A stretch of 64,000 bases of DNA from Flavobacteriales bacterium (lineage in GTDB: Bacteria; Bacteroidota; Bacteroidia; Flavobacteriales_F; PHOS-HE28), in contig JAHCIA010000001.1 of assembly GCA_026129465.1 (NCBI GenBank), positions 2,431,964 to 2,495,963 of the forward strand, written 5' to 3'. Position numbers and translations under genes: made by a program. Numbering within the stretch: position 1 is the first letter of the stretch; every line of letters begins with the position of its first letter. The notes beneath the pieces were generated by a model. It saw only the letters and a list, made by a program, of their open reading frames with translations, had not been told where the DNA came from and did no database searches. Below, piece by piece: positions 43,028 to 52,045 of the stretch.

Positions 43028-43047
43028 GCGCCCCCTTGCGGGGGCGC
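43028..43047. terminator. Bidirectional terminator after lpxD
   Basis: GCGCCCCC and GGGGGCGC form an 8-base stem with a TTGC loop. An A-rich run (AAAAGAAAA-like) precedes and CTTCCTT follows, suiting both lpxD and the convergent secreted-protein gene. Confidence 0.7.
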
Positions 43048-43076
43048 CTTCCTTGTGGGTCTGTCAGAAGTTCCGA

Positions 43077-45074
43077 TCAGCGCGCGATGACGATGCGCTG
43101 CACACTGCGCTGGCCGTCGAGTTCCAGGCTCAGCACGTAGGTGCCGTTGGCCAGGCCGCTCACGTCCAGGGTGATGGTGCGCTGCTCGCCGCTGTTCAGC
43201 ACCACCGTGCTGGTGGGCAGGGCCAGACGGCCTGTGGCGTCCATCAGCAGCACGGCAACTTGACCGGAGATGTTCGCGGTGATGTTCACATTCAGGCGGT
43301 CGGAGGCCGGGTTGGGGAAGGCCAGCAGGTCGGCGATGTTCGCCAGCTCCAGCGCCTTGTTGTCTCCCGGCGTTCCCTTGCCAGCGCAATCCACCTTGCC
43401 CTTGTTGGTATTGCCGTCCACAAAATTCTCGTTCACAAGGGTCAGGGCCTCGTTCAGCTGACTGGCGGTGTATGGGGAGGCGCAGCCACCGATGAAGTGG
43501 TTGGCGGCATCCAGCAGTTCCTGCACGGTCCAACCGGCGAAGCTGCCATGGTTGATCACCGCGTTGGCGAGCAGACCGCCGGTGCCGAAGTTGGGGTCGT
43601 AGTTGTCGAAGCCCACGCTGAGGGTGAGGGCCACCAGCTGGCCGGCCAGCACGTTCTTGTAGCTGTTGCCGGGGTTCACCAGGTTGGTGGTGAGCTTCTT
43701 GGGCGTGCTGCCGCTGGGCAGGAAGTTCTGCACCGCCTGCGCGCTGTTCAGGGTCAGCGTGTAATTGCAGCCGATGGTGAGGCCGCCGGGGAAGGCCGCC
43801 GCGAAGTGGGCGTTGCGGTAAGCGCCGGGGTTGTTGCCATTGGCGGGTGCGCCCCAACCGCCCTGGGTCTGCGTGCGCAACGCGCAGGGTTCCTCCTTGT
43901 CGTCCTCATCGTCGTGCTTCTTCTCGCAGTCGATGGTGAAATACTTGATGGTCTGGCAGTCGGCCGCGTCGATCACCGACACGCTGTAGTCGCCATTGGT
44001 CAGGCCGGCCACGAAGGCCACCTGGGCACCATTGCTCCACAGGATGTGGTAGGGGGTGATGGCGCTCACGATGTCGGTCACCAGGGCGTAGCCGGTGCCA
44101 TCGGGGGCACAGCCGGTCTCCACCACGAAGTCCAGGTTGCAGTCGCCGGTGGGCTCATCGCCGGTGCGCATCTCACCGTGGTGCATCATGTTCTTGTCGT
44201 CGCCGGGGTGGTCCTTCTTGTCGTCGCAATCCACCTTGCCATTGTTGGTGGTGCCGTCCACGAAGTTGTTGTTCACCATGTCCAGCGCGTCGTTCAGCTG
44301 TCCGGCGGTGTAGGGCGAGGCGCAGCCGCCGATGAAGTTGTTGGCGGCGTCCAGCAGTTCCTGCACGGTCTTGCCGGCGAAGGTGCCGTGGTTGATCACC
44401 GCATCGGCCAGCAGGCCACCGGTGCCGAAGTCGGGATCGTAGTTGTCAAAGCCCACGCTGAGGGTGAGGGCCACGAGCTGGCCGGCCAGCACGTTCTTGT
44501 AGCTGCTGCCGGGGTTCACCAGGTTCTGGGTGAGCTTCTTGGGCGAAGTGCCACTGGGCAGGAAGTTCTTTACCGCCAACGCCGTGGTCAGCGTAAGTGT
44601 CTTGTTGCAGCCGATGGAAAGACCTCCGGGGAAGGCAGCGGCGAAGTGGGCGTCGCGGTAAGCCCCCGGGTTGTTGCCGTTGGCCGGGGCACCCCAGCCA
44701 CCCTGGGTCTGCGTGCGCAGCTGGCAGGGCTCCTCCTTGCCGTCATCACCACCATCGTCCTTCTTGATGCAATCGATCGTGAAGTACTTGATGGCGGTGC
44801 AGTTCGCCGCGTCGGTCAGCGTCACACTGTAGTCGTTGTTCACCAGGCCCGCAACGAATTGGTTGCTGCCGCCGAACGACCAGCTGATGCCGTACGATCC
44901 GATGTTGTTGACGATGTCCGTCACCAGCGCGTACCCCGTTCCGTCGGGCGCGCATCCCACCTCCACAGTGAAGTCCAAGTTGCAATCCGTGTCCCGGGCA
45001 TCCACTGTGGTCCCAAGGCCAAAGACCATGATCAGGATGGCCAGGCGGCCGATGATGGTGTTGAAAACTGCCAT
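43077..45074 (-). CDS. T9SS-secreted protein with two tandem copies of a 280-residue unit
   Basis: A 665-residue exported protein (signal MAVFNTIIGRLAILIMVFGLG to VDA). Residues about 30-310 and 311-570 are near-identical copies: each begins DCNLDF.VE.GCAPDGTGYALVTDI (a SprB/PKD-like beta unit), has an acidic Asp/Glu/Lys linker, then LRTQTQGGWGAPANGNNPGA and a helix-rich part (TVQELLDAANNFIGGCASPYTA). The last 85 residues form a type A Por-sorting domain (LLAFPNPASDRLNVNI, VAVLLMDATGRL, VQRIVIAR). Likely a surface or adhesive protein. The signal start at 45074 is chosen because a hydrophobic leader begins there. Confidence 0.85.
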   Translation of the reverse strand: MAVFNTIIGRLAILIMVFGLGTTVDARDTDCNLDFTVEVGCAPDGTGYALVTDIVNNIGSYGISWSFGGSNQFVAGLVNNDYSVTLTDAANCTAIKYFTIDCIKKDDGGDDGKEEPCQLRTQTQGGWGAPANGNNPGAYRDAHFAAAFPGGLSIGCNKTLTLTTALAVKNFLPSGTSPKKLTQNLVNPGSSYKNVLAGQLVALTLSVGFDNYDPDFGTGGLLADAVINHGTFAGKTVQELLDAANNFIGGCASPYTAGQLNDALDMVNNNFVDGTTNNGKVDCDDKKDHPGDDKNMMHHGEMRTGDEPTGDCNLDFVVETGCAPDGTGYALVTDIVSAITPYHILWSNGAQVAFVAGLTNGDYSVSVIDAADCQTIKYFTIDCEKKHDDEDDKEEPCALRTQTQGGWGAPANGNNPGAYRNAHFAAAFPGGLTIGCNYTLTLNSAQAVQNFLPSGSTPKKLTTNLVNPGNSYKNVLAGQLVALTLSVGFDNYDPNFGTGGLLANAVINHGSFAGWTVQELLDAANHFIGGCASPYTASQLNEALTLVNENFVDGNTNKGKVDCAGKGTPGDNKALELANIADLLAFPNPASDRLNVNITANISGQVAVLLMDATGRLALPTSTVVLNSGEQRTITLDVSGLANGTYVLSLELDGQRSVQRIVIAR
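43360..44987. repeat. Tandem ~840-base duplication within the secreted-protein gene
   Basis: Unit 1 is coded by about 44145-44987 and unit 2 by about 43360-44144, offset 280-281 codons. Long stretches are identical or differ only at third positions, for instance GGGTCTGCGTGCGCA before both LRTQTQ segments. Confidence 0.8.
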
Positions 45075-45443
45075 GTCGAGTTGTGTTGGTTTTTTGAATT
45101 TGCGGGGCCAAGGTTTTCGCAAGTCGAAACTATTGTCAAGTTGGTCGATGATAATTACGCGTTCGTCGATAGAATTGAGGTTGGCATTGATCTCATTTTC
45201 CCCTGATGGTCAACGACTTGTGTAACATCAACCCCTCCGCAAGAAAAATTCGTCGATATGATCAGGGTGTTTGTCGAAGGGCCTGGGGGTGTCTCCCAAG
45301 CGGCCCGGAACGGTCCTCCGCCCACCCGCCGATCACCCCTGGGCAGCCCGAAAAAGCCGATCGGCCGACCCGTGTCCCTATCAGGACCACCGACCGGCCG
45401 ACCAGCCAACTATGAATCGCATACTGCCAACTGGCAACTTCCC
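45075..45443. other. Intergenic gap with an AT-rich half and a GGCCGACC-rich half
   Basis: No gene is seen in these 369 bases. 45080-45260 is clearly AT-rich and may hold the promoter of the minus-strand repeat protein: a TAGTTTCG box on the minus strand at about 45126-45133 lies about 50 bases before its start. 45340-45415 contains short direct repeats of the form GA(T/C)CGGCCGACC and ends in a stretch (TGCCAACTGGCAACTT) that resembles a decayed heptad element. Confidence 0.4.
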
Positions 45444-48400
45444 CTACGGCACCTGCCCCTGCCGGATGTTGGTGGGTACGGAACCGCCCACGTTCACCAG
45501 AATGGGGTCGCGGTCGTTCTCCGGGCCGGTGTATTTCACCAAGCCGTCCAGGTTGATGTCCTCGGGCCAGTAACCTGGCACTACCGCACTGGGCACTATC
45601 CCGCCGATTCGGGCCAGGATCGGGTCGCGATCGTTGCCCGGACCAGTGTACTGGATGTTGCCGTTGCCGGTGACGTCACCCGCCCACAAGGCACGCACCC
45701 CGCTGGGCAGGGTCTTCCGCGCATCGGTACCCCAGGTGGCCAGGCCCGCGCTGCCGAAGTCCACAATGGTGATGCCCGTGCCGAAGGTCTGCGGCGCAGC
45801 CGTCATGGCCGGCAGGTGGTTGCGGTGGCTTACAAGCACGTGGTAGTTGCCGCGCGCCACGGTGGGGAAACGCAGCGGGTTGGAGCCGTCGGCCATCACC
45901 ACCTTGCCGTTGGCTTGCACCAGTCCGGCCAGTTCGGCCACCACGGTGGTGGGGCTGTTGGGATCACGCAGCTGCACCAGCACCCAGTCCACCACGGCCT
46001 GCGGACCCACCCGCTCCAGCACACTGGGTTTCAGGGAAGTGGTCAGCCCATAGGGGTCGCTGGTGGGGATCAGGCCGTTCAGGCGCAGGTCCGTACGCAT
46101 CACCGGGCCGATCACCGGGCCTTCCAACCAGGTGGTCAGTTCCATCTCCACGTCGCCGTCGATGAAGTCGTAGACGCCGTCCATGTCGCGGTCGATACCC
46201 AGGCGCATGGCGGCGTGCTTGTGGACCACCGTCCAGGTCAGGGTGCTGTTATTCGCCGCGTTCGTGGCATAAGCCACCAGTGCATCATGGGTGATCGTGG
46301 GTGCGCCGTTCTCATCCGGTTGGTATACACTGCTTCCTCCGGTGCCCGTTCCCACATAGAGGAACCCGCGCCGTTGTCCGTTCCAAGTGCCCTTCACGAT
46401 CACCCCCAACTCCGTGGGGAAGTTGTTGGCCAAGCTTCTCAAGAAGTTCACGTTGTTCGGCTGTTGTCCAGTGCCGTTGCCAATGGTGCCACTGAGCGTA
46501 TGCTGAAGGCCAACGGCAGGCAGGGAGTGGTTGTCATCGTGCCACAAGCCGGGGCCTACGTCGTCGCTCCCGGGGCTGTTCACCAGATCAACGCCCCCGT
46601 TCCACCCAAGCAGTTCCGCTTGGTAGTCACCGAAATAGTGCTGAGTACCCGTCTGGTTCAACCACGTTTCGAATGCTCCATCGGACATGTAGCCAAAACC
46701 TGCTGTGCTGTTCGCGTTGAAGTAGAAACCCATCTTCTTATGCGCCGTGCGCAGATCGGCCCCGATGTTCTCATTGCCCGCCTGCACATGGTTGCTGCGG
46801 CCGGTCTGCATCTGGTGGCAATGGTTGCAGTTCACCTCCATCACCGCGAACAGCTTCACGCCCGCGTTCTGGATCGTTTGGAAGGTCGTACCAGGACCCC
46901 GTACGCGGTCATAGGGGATCTGGGTGCTTGAGTTCATCCGCCGAAGCTGATAGCCGCCACCATCGCTGTTCGCGCCGGAGGTATACCAGTTCCGATATGG
47001 GCTTGGATGGTAGTAGGTGTTGGCCAGGAAGTCGCTGAACTCCTGCATGCTCTGGGGGTCCATGGGGGCTTCGAGGCCCTGCAAGTGGTGGAAGGCGCCG
47101 GCGAAATCGTGGAAGGTCTCCTTGTCGCCGCGCCAGTGCAGGAAGCCGGTGCCCTTGTCGATGATGTCGATGAGCCACTGGGTGGTCTTCAGGCCCTTCA
47201 TGGGGTGGAAGAGCTTGTTGCCCACGGTGACCTGCTCGCCACTGGGGTCGCCCAGGTCCCAGGCCAGGCGGTCCCAACGGGCATCCACGTGGCAGCTGCC
47301 ACAGCTGATGTGGCCGGTGCCGCTGCCGGTGTGCGTGTCATACAAGTGGCGGCGGCCGATCTTGATCACTTCGGGCGTGGGGTCGAAGAACTTGGTGCGC
47401 GCCACTTCCTTGCCGCTGGCCATGTTCACCGTGCTGATGCTGCCGTCGAACTTGTTCAGCACGAAGAAGCGCTCGTTGGCCTCGTCCAGCTTGATGCCCG
47501 TGGGACCTTCGCCCACCACGATCGGCTCGGAGCCGATGCGCGCGCCGTTCTGGTCCACCATGATCACGTTGTTGCTGCCCATGCCGGTGATGTAGGCGGC
47601 GGTGCCATCGGCCTTCCACGCGATGCCGCGCGGATCGCCGATGCTCTGCTTGCGCAAGGCCGGCGCCACCGAGGGGGTGCTGTAGTTCAGGTGCGGGTTC
47701 AGGTCGGTGATGGCGGTGCTGGCCTGGCTGCCTTGGTTGAATTGGCTGATGTTCACCCGCAGGAATTTGCCGTTGAGGTTGGGCTCGAAACGGATCTCGT
47801 TGGTGGCGTCGGTGCCTACCACGCTGATCTTGCCCGTGGCGGGGTTCACGGCCATGGCCATGAGGATGTTGCCCAGATGCTTCTGGTAACTGACGGTGTT
47901 GGTCTGCGGGTTGGCCACATCGATCACCGCCACGTCATGGTCCAGCAGGTCCCAGCCATTCACGCGCACACCCTGCCCGCCGCTCACCAGATTGGTCCAG
48001 TTGCGGTTGTTGTCGTCCATCCACTGCCCGGCGGCGTTCTTGCGCACCACCATGCTGGCCATGTCGGTCTTGACGGGGTTGGCCGGATTCATCGGCGGGT
48101 TGAAACCTGAGGGGCCGCTGTTGGGCACGGGGCGTATGCCCCCATATGGGCCAACGGGCTTGGCCACGTCGTTGGCCACGATGGTCCCGGGGCCATTGCC
48201 GTTCTGCGGCGACTTGAAACCCTGGGCCATGAACTCGTTGCCGGGGATCACCGTGGTCTGGTTGCCGCTCTCGAAGAAGGCCGCGTAGACCTTTTGGCCG
48301 TTCTGGCTCACGGCCAGTGCGCGCGGTTGTTCGCCCACCAACAGCACCTCGGTGGGCGCGGCGGCCAGGTTGGCGGTGTTGAATACCCACACGGCCTTGC

Positions 48401-48884
48401 GCTCGCTGCAGCTCACGAAGGCCTTGCCGCTGGCGAAGACCACATCGGCGGGCTCATCCTCCACCTGCAGCGTGCGGAACACGCGGTTGGTGGTGAGGCT
48501 CGCCACGCTCACGTTGTCGCTCACACGATTCACCACCCAGAACTCCGTGTTGGTGCGTGCCCTCACCGTCACCGGTTCCACGCCCACGGTGATGGACACG
48601 CTGTGGCGGATGCCGTCGGGCAGGATGTCGTAGACCTCCACGCTGTTGTTGCCCGTGTTCACCGCCAGCAACTTGTTGCCGTCGGGGGTGATGTCCATGG
48701 GGTGCACGTGGGCGCTCTCGAAATTGGCGAAGGTGCTGGCGGGGACGCCCTTGGGGGTGCCTTCGCTCTCGGCAGGGGGCGGTGCGCCGCTGCGGTCAAA
48801 GGCCTCGAAGGCCGAGAAGCCCAGCACGGCCGTGGTGGCCAGCAGGGACAACGCAAGCTTGGGGCGGGTACTCCATATCCTCAT
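45444..48884 (-). CDS. Large secreted YVTN-propeller protein with two c-type haem motifs
   Basis: A 1146-residue exported protein (N-terminal helix LALSLLATTAVLGFSAF). Residues 50-510 form a YVTN-type propeller (DITPDGNKLLAVNTGNNSVEVYDI, PRALAVSQNGQKVYAAFF, YITGMGSNNVIMVDQNG). Two CxxCH haem-binding motifs follow: CGSCH near residue 527 and CNHCH near 686, as in di-haem peroxidase-like or MauG-like halves. The C-terminus has two dockerin-like repeats (GDVTGNGNIQYTGPGNDRDPIL and EDINLDGLVKYTGPENDRDPIL) that replace a classic sorting domain. Role probably extracellular electron transfer or oxidation; partner unknown. Confidence 0.85.
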   Translation of the reverse strand: MRIWSTRPKLALSLLATTAVLGFSAFEAFDRSGAPPPAESEGTPKGVPASTFANFESAHVHPMDITPDGNKLLAVNTGNNSVEVYDILPDGIRHSVSITVGVEPVTVRARTNTEFWVVNRVSDNVSVASLTTNRVFRTLQVEDEPADVVFASGKAFVSCSERKAVWVFNTANLAAAPTEVLLVGEQPRALAVSQNGQKVYAAFFESGNQTTVIPGNEFMAQGFKSPQNGNGPGTIVANDVAKPVGPYGGIRPVPNSGPSGFNPPMNPANPVKTDMASMVVRKNAAGQWMDDNNRNWTNLVSGGQGVRVNGWDLLDHDVAVIDVANPQTNTVSYQKHLGNILMAMAVNPATGKISVVGTDATNEIRFEPNLNGKFLRVNISQFNQGSQASTAITDLNPHLNYSTPSVAPALRKQSIGDPRGIAWKADGTAAYITGMGSNNVIMVDQNGARIGSEPIVVGEGPTGIKLDEANERFFVLNKFDGSISTVNMASGKEVARTKFFDPTPEVIKIGRRHLYDTHTGSGTGHISCGSCHVDARWDRLAWDLGDPSGEQVTVGNKLFHPMKGLKTTQWLIDIIDKGTGFLHWRGDKETFHDFAGAFHHLQGLEAPMDPQSMQEFSDFLANTYYHPSPYRNWYTSGANSDGGGYQLRRMNSSTQIPYDRVRGPGTTFQTIQNAGVKLFAVMEVNCNHCHQMQTGRSNHVQAGNENIGADLRTAHKKMGFYFNANSTAGFGYMSDGAFETWLNQTGTQHYFGDYQAELLGWNGGVDLVNSPGSDDVGPGLWHDDNHSLPAVGLQHTLSGTIGNGTGQQPNNVNFLRSLANNFPTELGVIVKGTWNGQRRGFLYVGTGTGGSSVYQPDENGAPTITHDALVAYATNAANNSTLTWTVVHKHAAMRLGIDRDMDGVYDFIDGDVEMELTTWLEGPVIGPVMRTDLRLNGLIPTSDPYGLTTSLKPSVLERVGPQAVVDWVLVQLRDPNSPTTVVAELAGLVQANGKVVMADGSNPLRFPTVARGNYHVLVSHRNHLPAMTAAPQTFGTGITIVDFGSAGLATWGTDARKTLPSGVRALWAGDVTGNGNIQYTGPGNDRDPILARIGGIVPSAVVPGYWPEDINLDGLVKYTGPENDRDPILVNVGGSVPTNIRQGQVP

Positions 48885-49174
48885 GACGGGGCAGGTTTGG
48901 TGCGGGTTCCGGAAGCAGGTGCCGGCATTCGCACACCAAGCGGGGCGTCACCACACCCAGCGCAGGAAGTACCGGAGCGCCAGCAAGCTAAAGCAGAGGC
49001 CGACAGGATGCAAACAGGTGGTGGGCGGTTCTTGTAGACTTGACGGAAGCTTAACGCGGGGAGGGGAGGTGAAGGCTTGGCCGCGACAGGCGCACGCGGA
49101 GGCGCGGAGGAGGCAGGGGCAACTCAGTGCCTCCGCGTCTCTGTGTGGGATGCTCGGCCCACCAGCCTGGACCT
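48885..49174. other. Intergenic gap
   Basis: 290 bases between the minus-strand propeller gene's start and the aldehyde dehydrogenase's stop. It holds an empty octad-repeat element at 49085-49150 and presumably the promoter of the propeller gene at its left side. No reading frame of convincing composition is seen. Confidence 0.5.
49085..49150. mobile_element. Short octad-repeat element without cargo
   Basis: Left CGCGGAGG units (49096-49110) face CCTCCGCGTCTCTGTGTGG (about 49130-49148), whose complement starts CCACACAGAGACGCGGAGG. Only about 20 bases lie between the arms. It is the smallest member of the same family as the GxxExxY cassettes. Confidence 0.5.
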
Positions 49175-50641
49175 TTAGAATACCAAAAGCCGCGGCTCGC
49201 TCATCTCCTCGATGGCGTACTTCAGCCCTTCGCGCCCCAGGCCGCTGTCCTTGATGCCGCCGTAAGGCATGTTGTCCACCCGGAAGCCCGGGATGCCGTT
49301 GATGATGACGCCACCCACCTCGAGTTCCTCGTGGGCGCGCTTCACGTGCGGGAAGTGGTCGGTGAAGACGCCTGCCTGCAGACCGTAGGCGCTGTCGTTC
49401 ACCCGCGCGATGGCCTCGCCGAAGTCCTTCACCCGTTCCAGCGTGGCCACCGGACCAAAGGCCTCGGCGCAACCCACCTTCATGTTGTTGTTCGTGCCAG
49501 TGAGCAGGGTGGCCGCATGGATGTGGTGCGCGGCATCGGCCACGGTGCCACCGGCCAGCACTTGGGCACCGCCCTGCTTCGCCTCCTCGATCCAGTCGTC
49601 GATGCGCTTGAGGTGGCCGCGATCGATGATCGGCCCCACGATGGTCTTCGGGTCGGCGGGGTCGCCGCAGGGGATCTTCTCCACTTCCGCCACCAGCAGC
49701 TCGCGGAACGGTTCGAAGATGCTGTCCACCGCGAAGATGCGCTGGGTGCTGATGCAGATCTGCCCGGCGTAGAGGTAGGCACCGGTGGCCACGGCCTTCG
49801 CCACGGCGGGCAGGTCGGCGCTTTCATCCACGATCACCGCCGCGTTGCCGCCGAGCTCCAGGGCCACCTTCTTCTTGCCGCAGATGGCCTTCAGGTGCCA
49901 GCCCACGGTGTCGCTGCCGGTGAAGCTGAGCATGGCCACGCGGTCGTCCTTCACCAGTTTCTCCGCCACCGGAATGCCGCAGAGCAGGGTGCTGAAGCTG
50001 CCCTCGGGATAGCCGAGCCGTTCGATGAGGCCGGCCAGCGCCAGCGCGCTGAGGGGGGCCTGGGGCGCGGGTTTCAGCACCACCGGGCAACCGATCGCCA
50101 ACGCGGGCGCCACCTTGTGCAGCACCAGGTTCAGGGGGAAGTTGAAGGGCGTGATCGCCGCGATGACGCCGATGGGGAAGCGCTTGGTGAAGGCGGTCTT
50201 GCCAGCGCCCGCGCCATGGTCGATGGGCACCACCTCGCCGCCGAAGCGCAGGGCCTCGGCCGCGGCGGTGCGCACGGTGACGATGCAGCGGGCGATCTCC
50301 GTGCGCGCATAGGAAATGGGCTTGCCGGCCTCGTGCATGATCAGCTGCGCCAGGGCCTCCTCATGCTCCTTCAGCAGGGCCGCCAGGCGTTCGAGCTTTT
50401 CGCTTCGCTCGCCGGCGCTCAACTTCCACAGCGGTCCGCGTGCCGCATGCGCCGCCGCGATCGCCGCCTCCATCCGCTCCGCCGTGGCGTGTGGTATCCG
50501 CGCCAGCTCGTAGCCGTGGTACTTCTCCACCACCGTGTTGAAGGTGCCATCGCCCGCATCGCTCCAGCGGCCGGCGATGAAATTGCGGTCGTGAACAAGG
50601 GCTTGTATGCTCTTCGGCAGGGTGGCGGTGGCGGTGGACAT
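49175..50641 (-). CDS. NAD(P)-dependent aldehyde dehydrogenase
   Basis: A 488-residue enzyme of the aldehyde dehydrogenase superfamily. The cofactor motif is ITPFNFPLNLV with Asn167; the general base Glu262 is in LELGGNAAVI and the nucleophile Cys296 in YAGQICISTQR. FTGSDTVGWHL is the dinucleotide loop, and EAFGPVATLERV and GGIKDSGLGREG near the end complete the family set. It looks close to the GapN/lactaldehyde or succinate-semialdehyde branch; a role after the GABA aminotransferase is possible but they lie 37 kb apart. The start is chosen at MSTATATLPK, with a perfect promoter box 23 bases before it. Confidence 0.92.
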   Translation of the reverse strand: MSTATATLPKSIQALVHDRNFIAGRWSDAGDGTFNTVVEKYHGYELARIPHATAERMEAAIAAAHAARGPLWKLSAGERSEKLERLAALLKEHEEALAQLIMHEAGKPISYARTEIARCIVTVRTAAAEALRFGGEVVPIDHGAGAGKTAFTKRFPIGVIAAITPFNFPLNLVLHKVAPALAIGCPVVLKPAPQAPLSALALAGLIERLGYPEGSFSTLLCGIPVAEKLVKDDRVAMLSFTGSDTVGWHLKAICGKKKVALELGGNAAVIVDESADLPAVAKAVATGAYLYAGQICISTQRIFAVDSIFEPFRELLVAEVEKIPCGDPADPKTIVGPIIDRGHLKRIDDWIEEAKQGGAQVLAGGTVADAAHHIHAATLLTGTNNNMKVGCAEAFGPVATLERVKDFGEAIARVNDSAYGLQAGVFTDHFPHVKRAHEELEVGGVIINGIPGFRVDNMPYGGIKDSGLGREGLKYAIEEMSEPRLLVF

Positions 50642-50664
50642 GGGGCGCGGGAAAAGGTCGAGCA

Positions 50665-50672
50665 CAAAGGTA
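50665..50672 (-). promoter_or_regulatory. Perfect -7 box for the aldehyde dehydrogenase
   Basis: TACCTTTG on the minus strand, an exact TAnnTTTG match, 23 bases before the ATG at 50641. Confidence 0.55.
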
Positions 50673-50859
50673 TCCCGGTGGGCAGGGTGCGCGCTCGCAG
50701 CCAGGATCCGCCGTGTTGATGCGGCCATTCCCATTCATCCAAGTCCATTCGCGGTTCCTGAACGTCTCGATGCGACATGCCGAAGTTCCTCACGCCCACG
50801 GTGCCTCCACGCCTTCGTGGTCCTGCGCGCCATACAACTCCCCTTCCGACCTTTGCCCC

Positions 50860-51264
50860 ATGCGCAAGGACATCCACGAACCCGCTGTGGAAGGCGTTTC
50901 CATGGCGGTGGTGCGCGAGACGGACGACGACGGTGGGACGGCCTGGTACGTGTACCTGATCAACCGGCAGGAGGTGAGGCTGGACAATGTGCTGGTGAGT
51001 TCACGCGGCTACGGCGAACTGGAAGGTGAACAGCGCCGCACCAGCGAGATGCGCCACTTTCTCGAACACCTCGGTCCGCGCAGTTGGGCACGCCTCGAAC
51101 GCATCATGGAGGACGTCTTCGGCCTCAGCAACCAATACTGGCTCAGCTACTACATCGGGGGCGTGTTGCACGACAAGAAGTTCATCTTCCTGCCGGACAG
51201 CATCCTGGAGGAACACTTCACGGAGTTGCCGTTGATGGGGAAGCGCGGGGTGTTGATCGGGTGA
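50860..51264 (+). CDS. Conserved Bacteroidota protein of unknown function
   Basis: A 134-residue cytoplasmic protein: MRKDIHEPAVEGVSMAVVRE, VYLINRQEVRLDNVLVSSRGYGE, RTSEMRHFLEHLGPRSWARLE, ending FLPDSILEEHFTELPLMGKRGVLIG. I recall the same layout in many Bacteroidota genomes, where it is sometimes labelled phenylalanyl-tRNA synthetase subunit alpha, which the sequence does not support. No catalytic motif is visible. It is followed 49 bases later by the exonuclease gene in the same direction. Confidence 0.75.
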   Translation: MRKDIHEPAVEGVSMAVVRETDDDGGTAWYVYLINRQEVRLDNVLVSSRGYGELEGEQRRTSEMRHFLEHLGPRSWARLERIMEDVFGLSNQYWLSYYIGGVLHDKKFIFLPDSILEEHFTELPLMGKRGVLIG

Positions 51265-51286
51265 AGGGTGAGGGGTTGGTGCGCGT

Positions 51287-51294
51287 TACATTCG
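51287..51294 (+). promoter_or_regulatory. -7 box ahead of the exonuclease
   Basis: TACATTCG, 19 bases before the GTG start at 51314, fits TAnnTTyG. Confidence 0.4.
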
Positions 51295-51313
51295 CTCACA
51301 CATCTTCTTCGCC

Positions 51314-52045
51314 GTGCGGCACGACCAGATCCGCGATCTTTCCAAGGTCCTTTTTCTCGACATCGAGACGGTGCCGCAGACCGCGCGTTGGGAGGATGTG
51401 GACGAGCGCACCGCGGAACTCTTCGCGCAGAAGACCCGCTACGAACAGGAACGCGGCGACAAGAGCGCCGCGGATCTCTGGCCCGAGCGCGCGGGCATCC
51501 TCGCCGAGTTCGGCAGGATCGTCTGCATCGGGGTGGGCGCGCTGATCAAGCGACCGGACGGCCGCCACGGATTGCGCGTGTCCAGCTTCCACGGCGACGA
51601 CGAGCGCGATCTGCTCCTGCGTTTCAAACAGATGCTGGACGAACACTACGACAGCGACGAGCACTGGCTCTGCGGCCACAACGGCAAGGAGTTCGACTTC
51701 CCGTGGATCGCGCGCCGCTGCGTGGTGCACCGCATCCAGTTGCCGCGCCTGCTGGATATCGCAGGCCTGAAGCCCTGGGAGGTGGGCCACCTGGACACCA
51801 TGCAACTCTGGGGCTTCGGCGACCGCAAGGCCTTCACCTCGCTGAAACTGCTCACGCACATCCTGGGCATCCCCACGCCGAAGGACGACATCAGCGGCGC
51901 CGACGTGGCACGCGTGTACTGGGAGGAACGCGACGTGGAACGCATCGCCACCTACTGCAAGAAGGACGTGGTGGCCACTGCGCAACTCTACCTGCGCCTC
52001 ACCGGCCGCGAACTGGTGCCCGAGGCCAACATCACCCTGGCGTGA
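51314..52045 (+). CDS. Predicted 3'-5' exonuclease (DnaQ-like, PolB-exonuclease related)
   Basis: A 243-residue nuclease read from a GTG at 51314. The RNase H-like fold has ExoI VLFLDIETVPQ (Asp and Glu, residues about 15-17), ExoII GHNGKEFDFPWIARR with Asp near 134, and ExoIII YCKKDVVATAQLY with Asp near 221. This is the PF10108-type group related to family B polymerase proofreading domains. It would degrade DNA or RNA from 3' ends. Its stop overlaps the GTG of the ABC gene (GTGA), so translation of an exonuclease and of a transport ATPase is coupled, an odd pairing. Confidence 0.85.
   Translation: MRHDQIRDLSKVLFLDIETVPQTARWEDVDERTAELFAQKTRYEQERGDKSAADLWPERAGILAEFGRIVCIGVGALIKRPDGRHGLRVSSFHGDDERDLLLRFKQMLDEHYDSDEHWLCGHNGKEFDFPWIARRCVVHRIQLPRLLDIAGLKPWEVGHLDTMQLWGFGDRKAFTSLKLLTHILGIPTPKDDISGADVARVYWEERDVERIATYCKKDVVATAQLYLRLTGRELVPEANITLA

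Noticed and set aside
43053-45206. A 717-residue plus-strand frame opposite the tandem-repeat secreted protein
   Set aside because: It has Val/His/Gly-rich low-complexity composition and repeats only because the true gene on the minus strand does; the minus-strand product has a signal peptide and sorting domain.
45340-45415. Short GGCCGACC direct repeats as a possible CRISPR or iteron array
   Set aside because: Only two or three imperfect copies with no regular spacing; no cas genes or replication gene nearby.
50860-51264. Label as phenylalanyl-tRNA synthetase alpha subunit
   Set aside because: The protein is 134 residues with none of the class II synthetase motifs; the label seems to be a spread misannotation.
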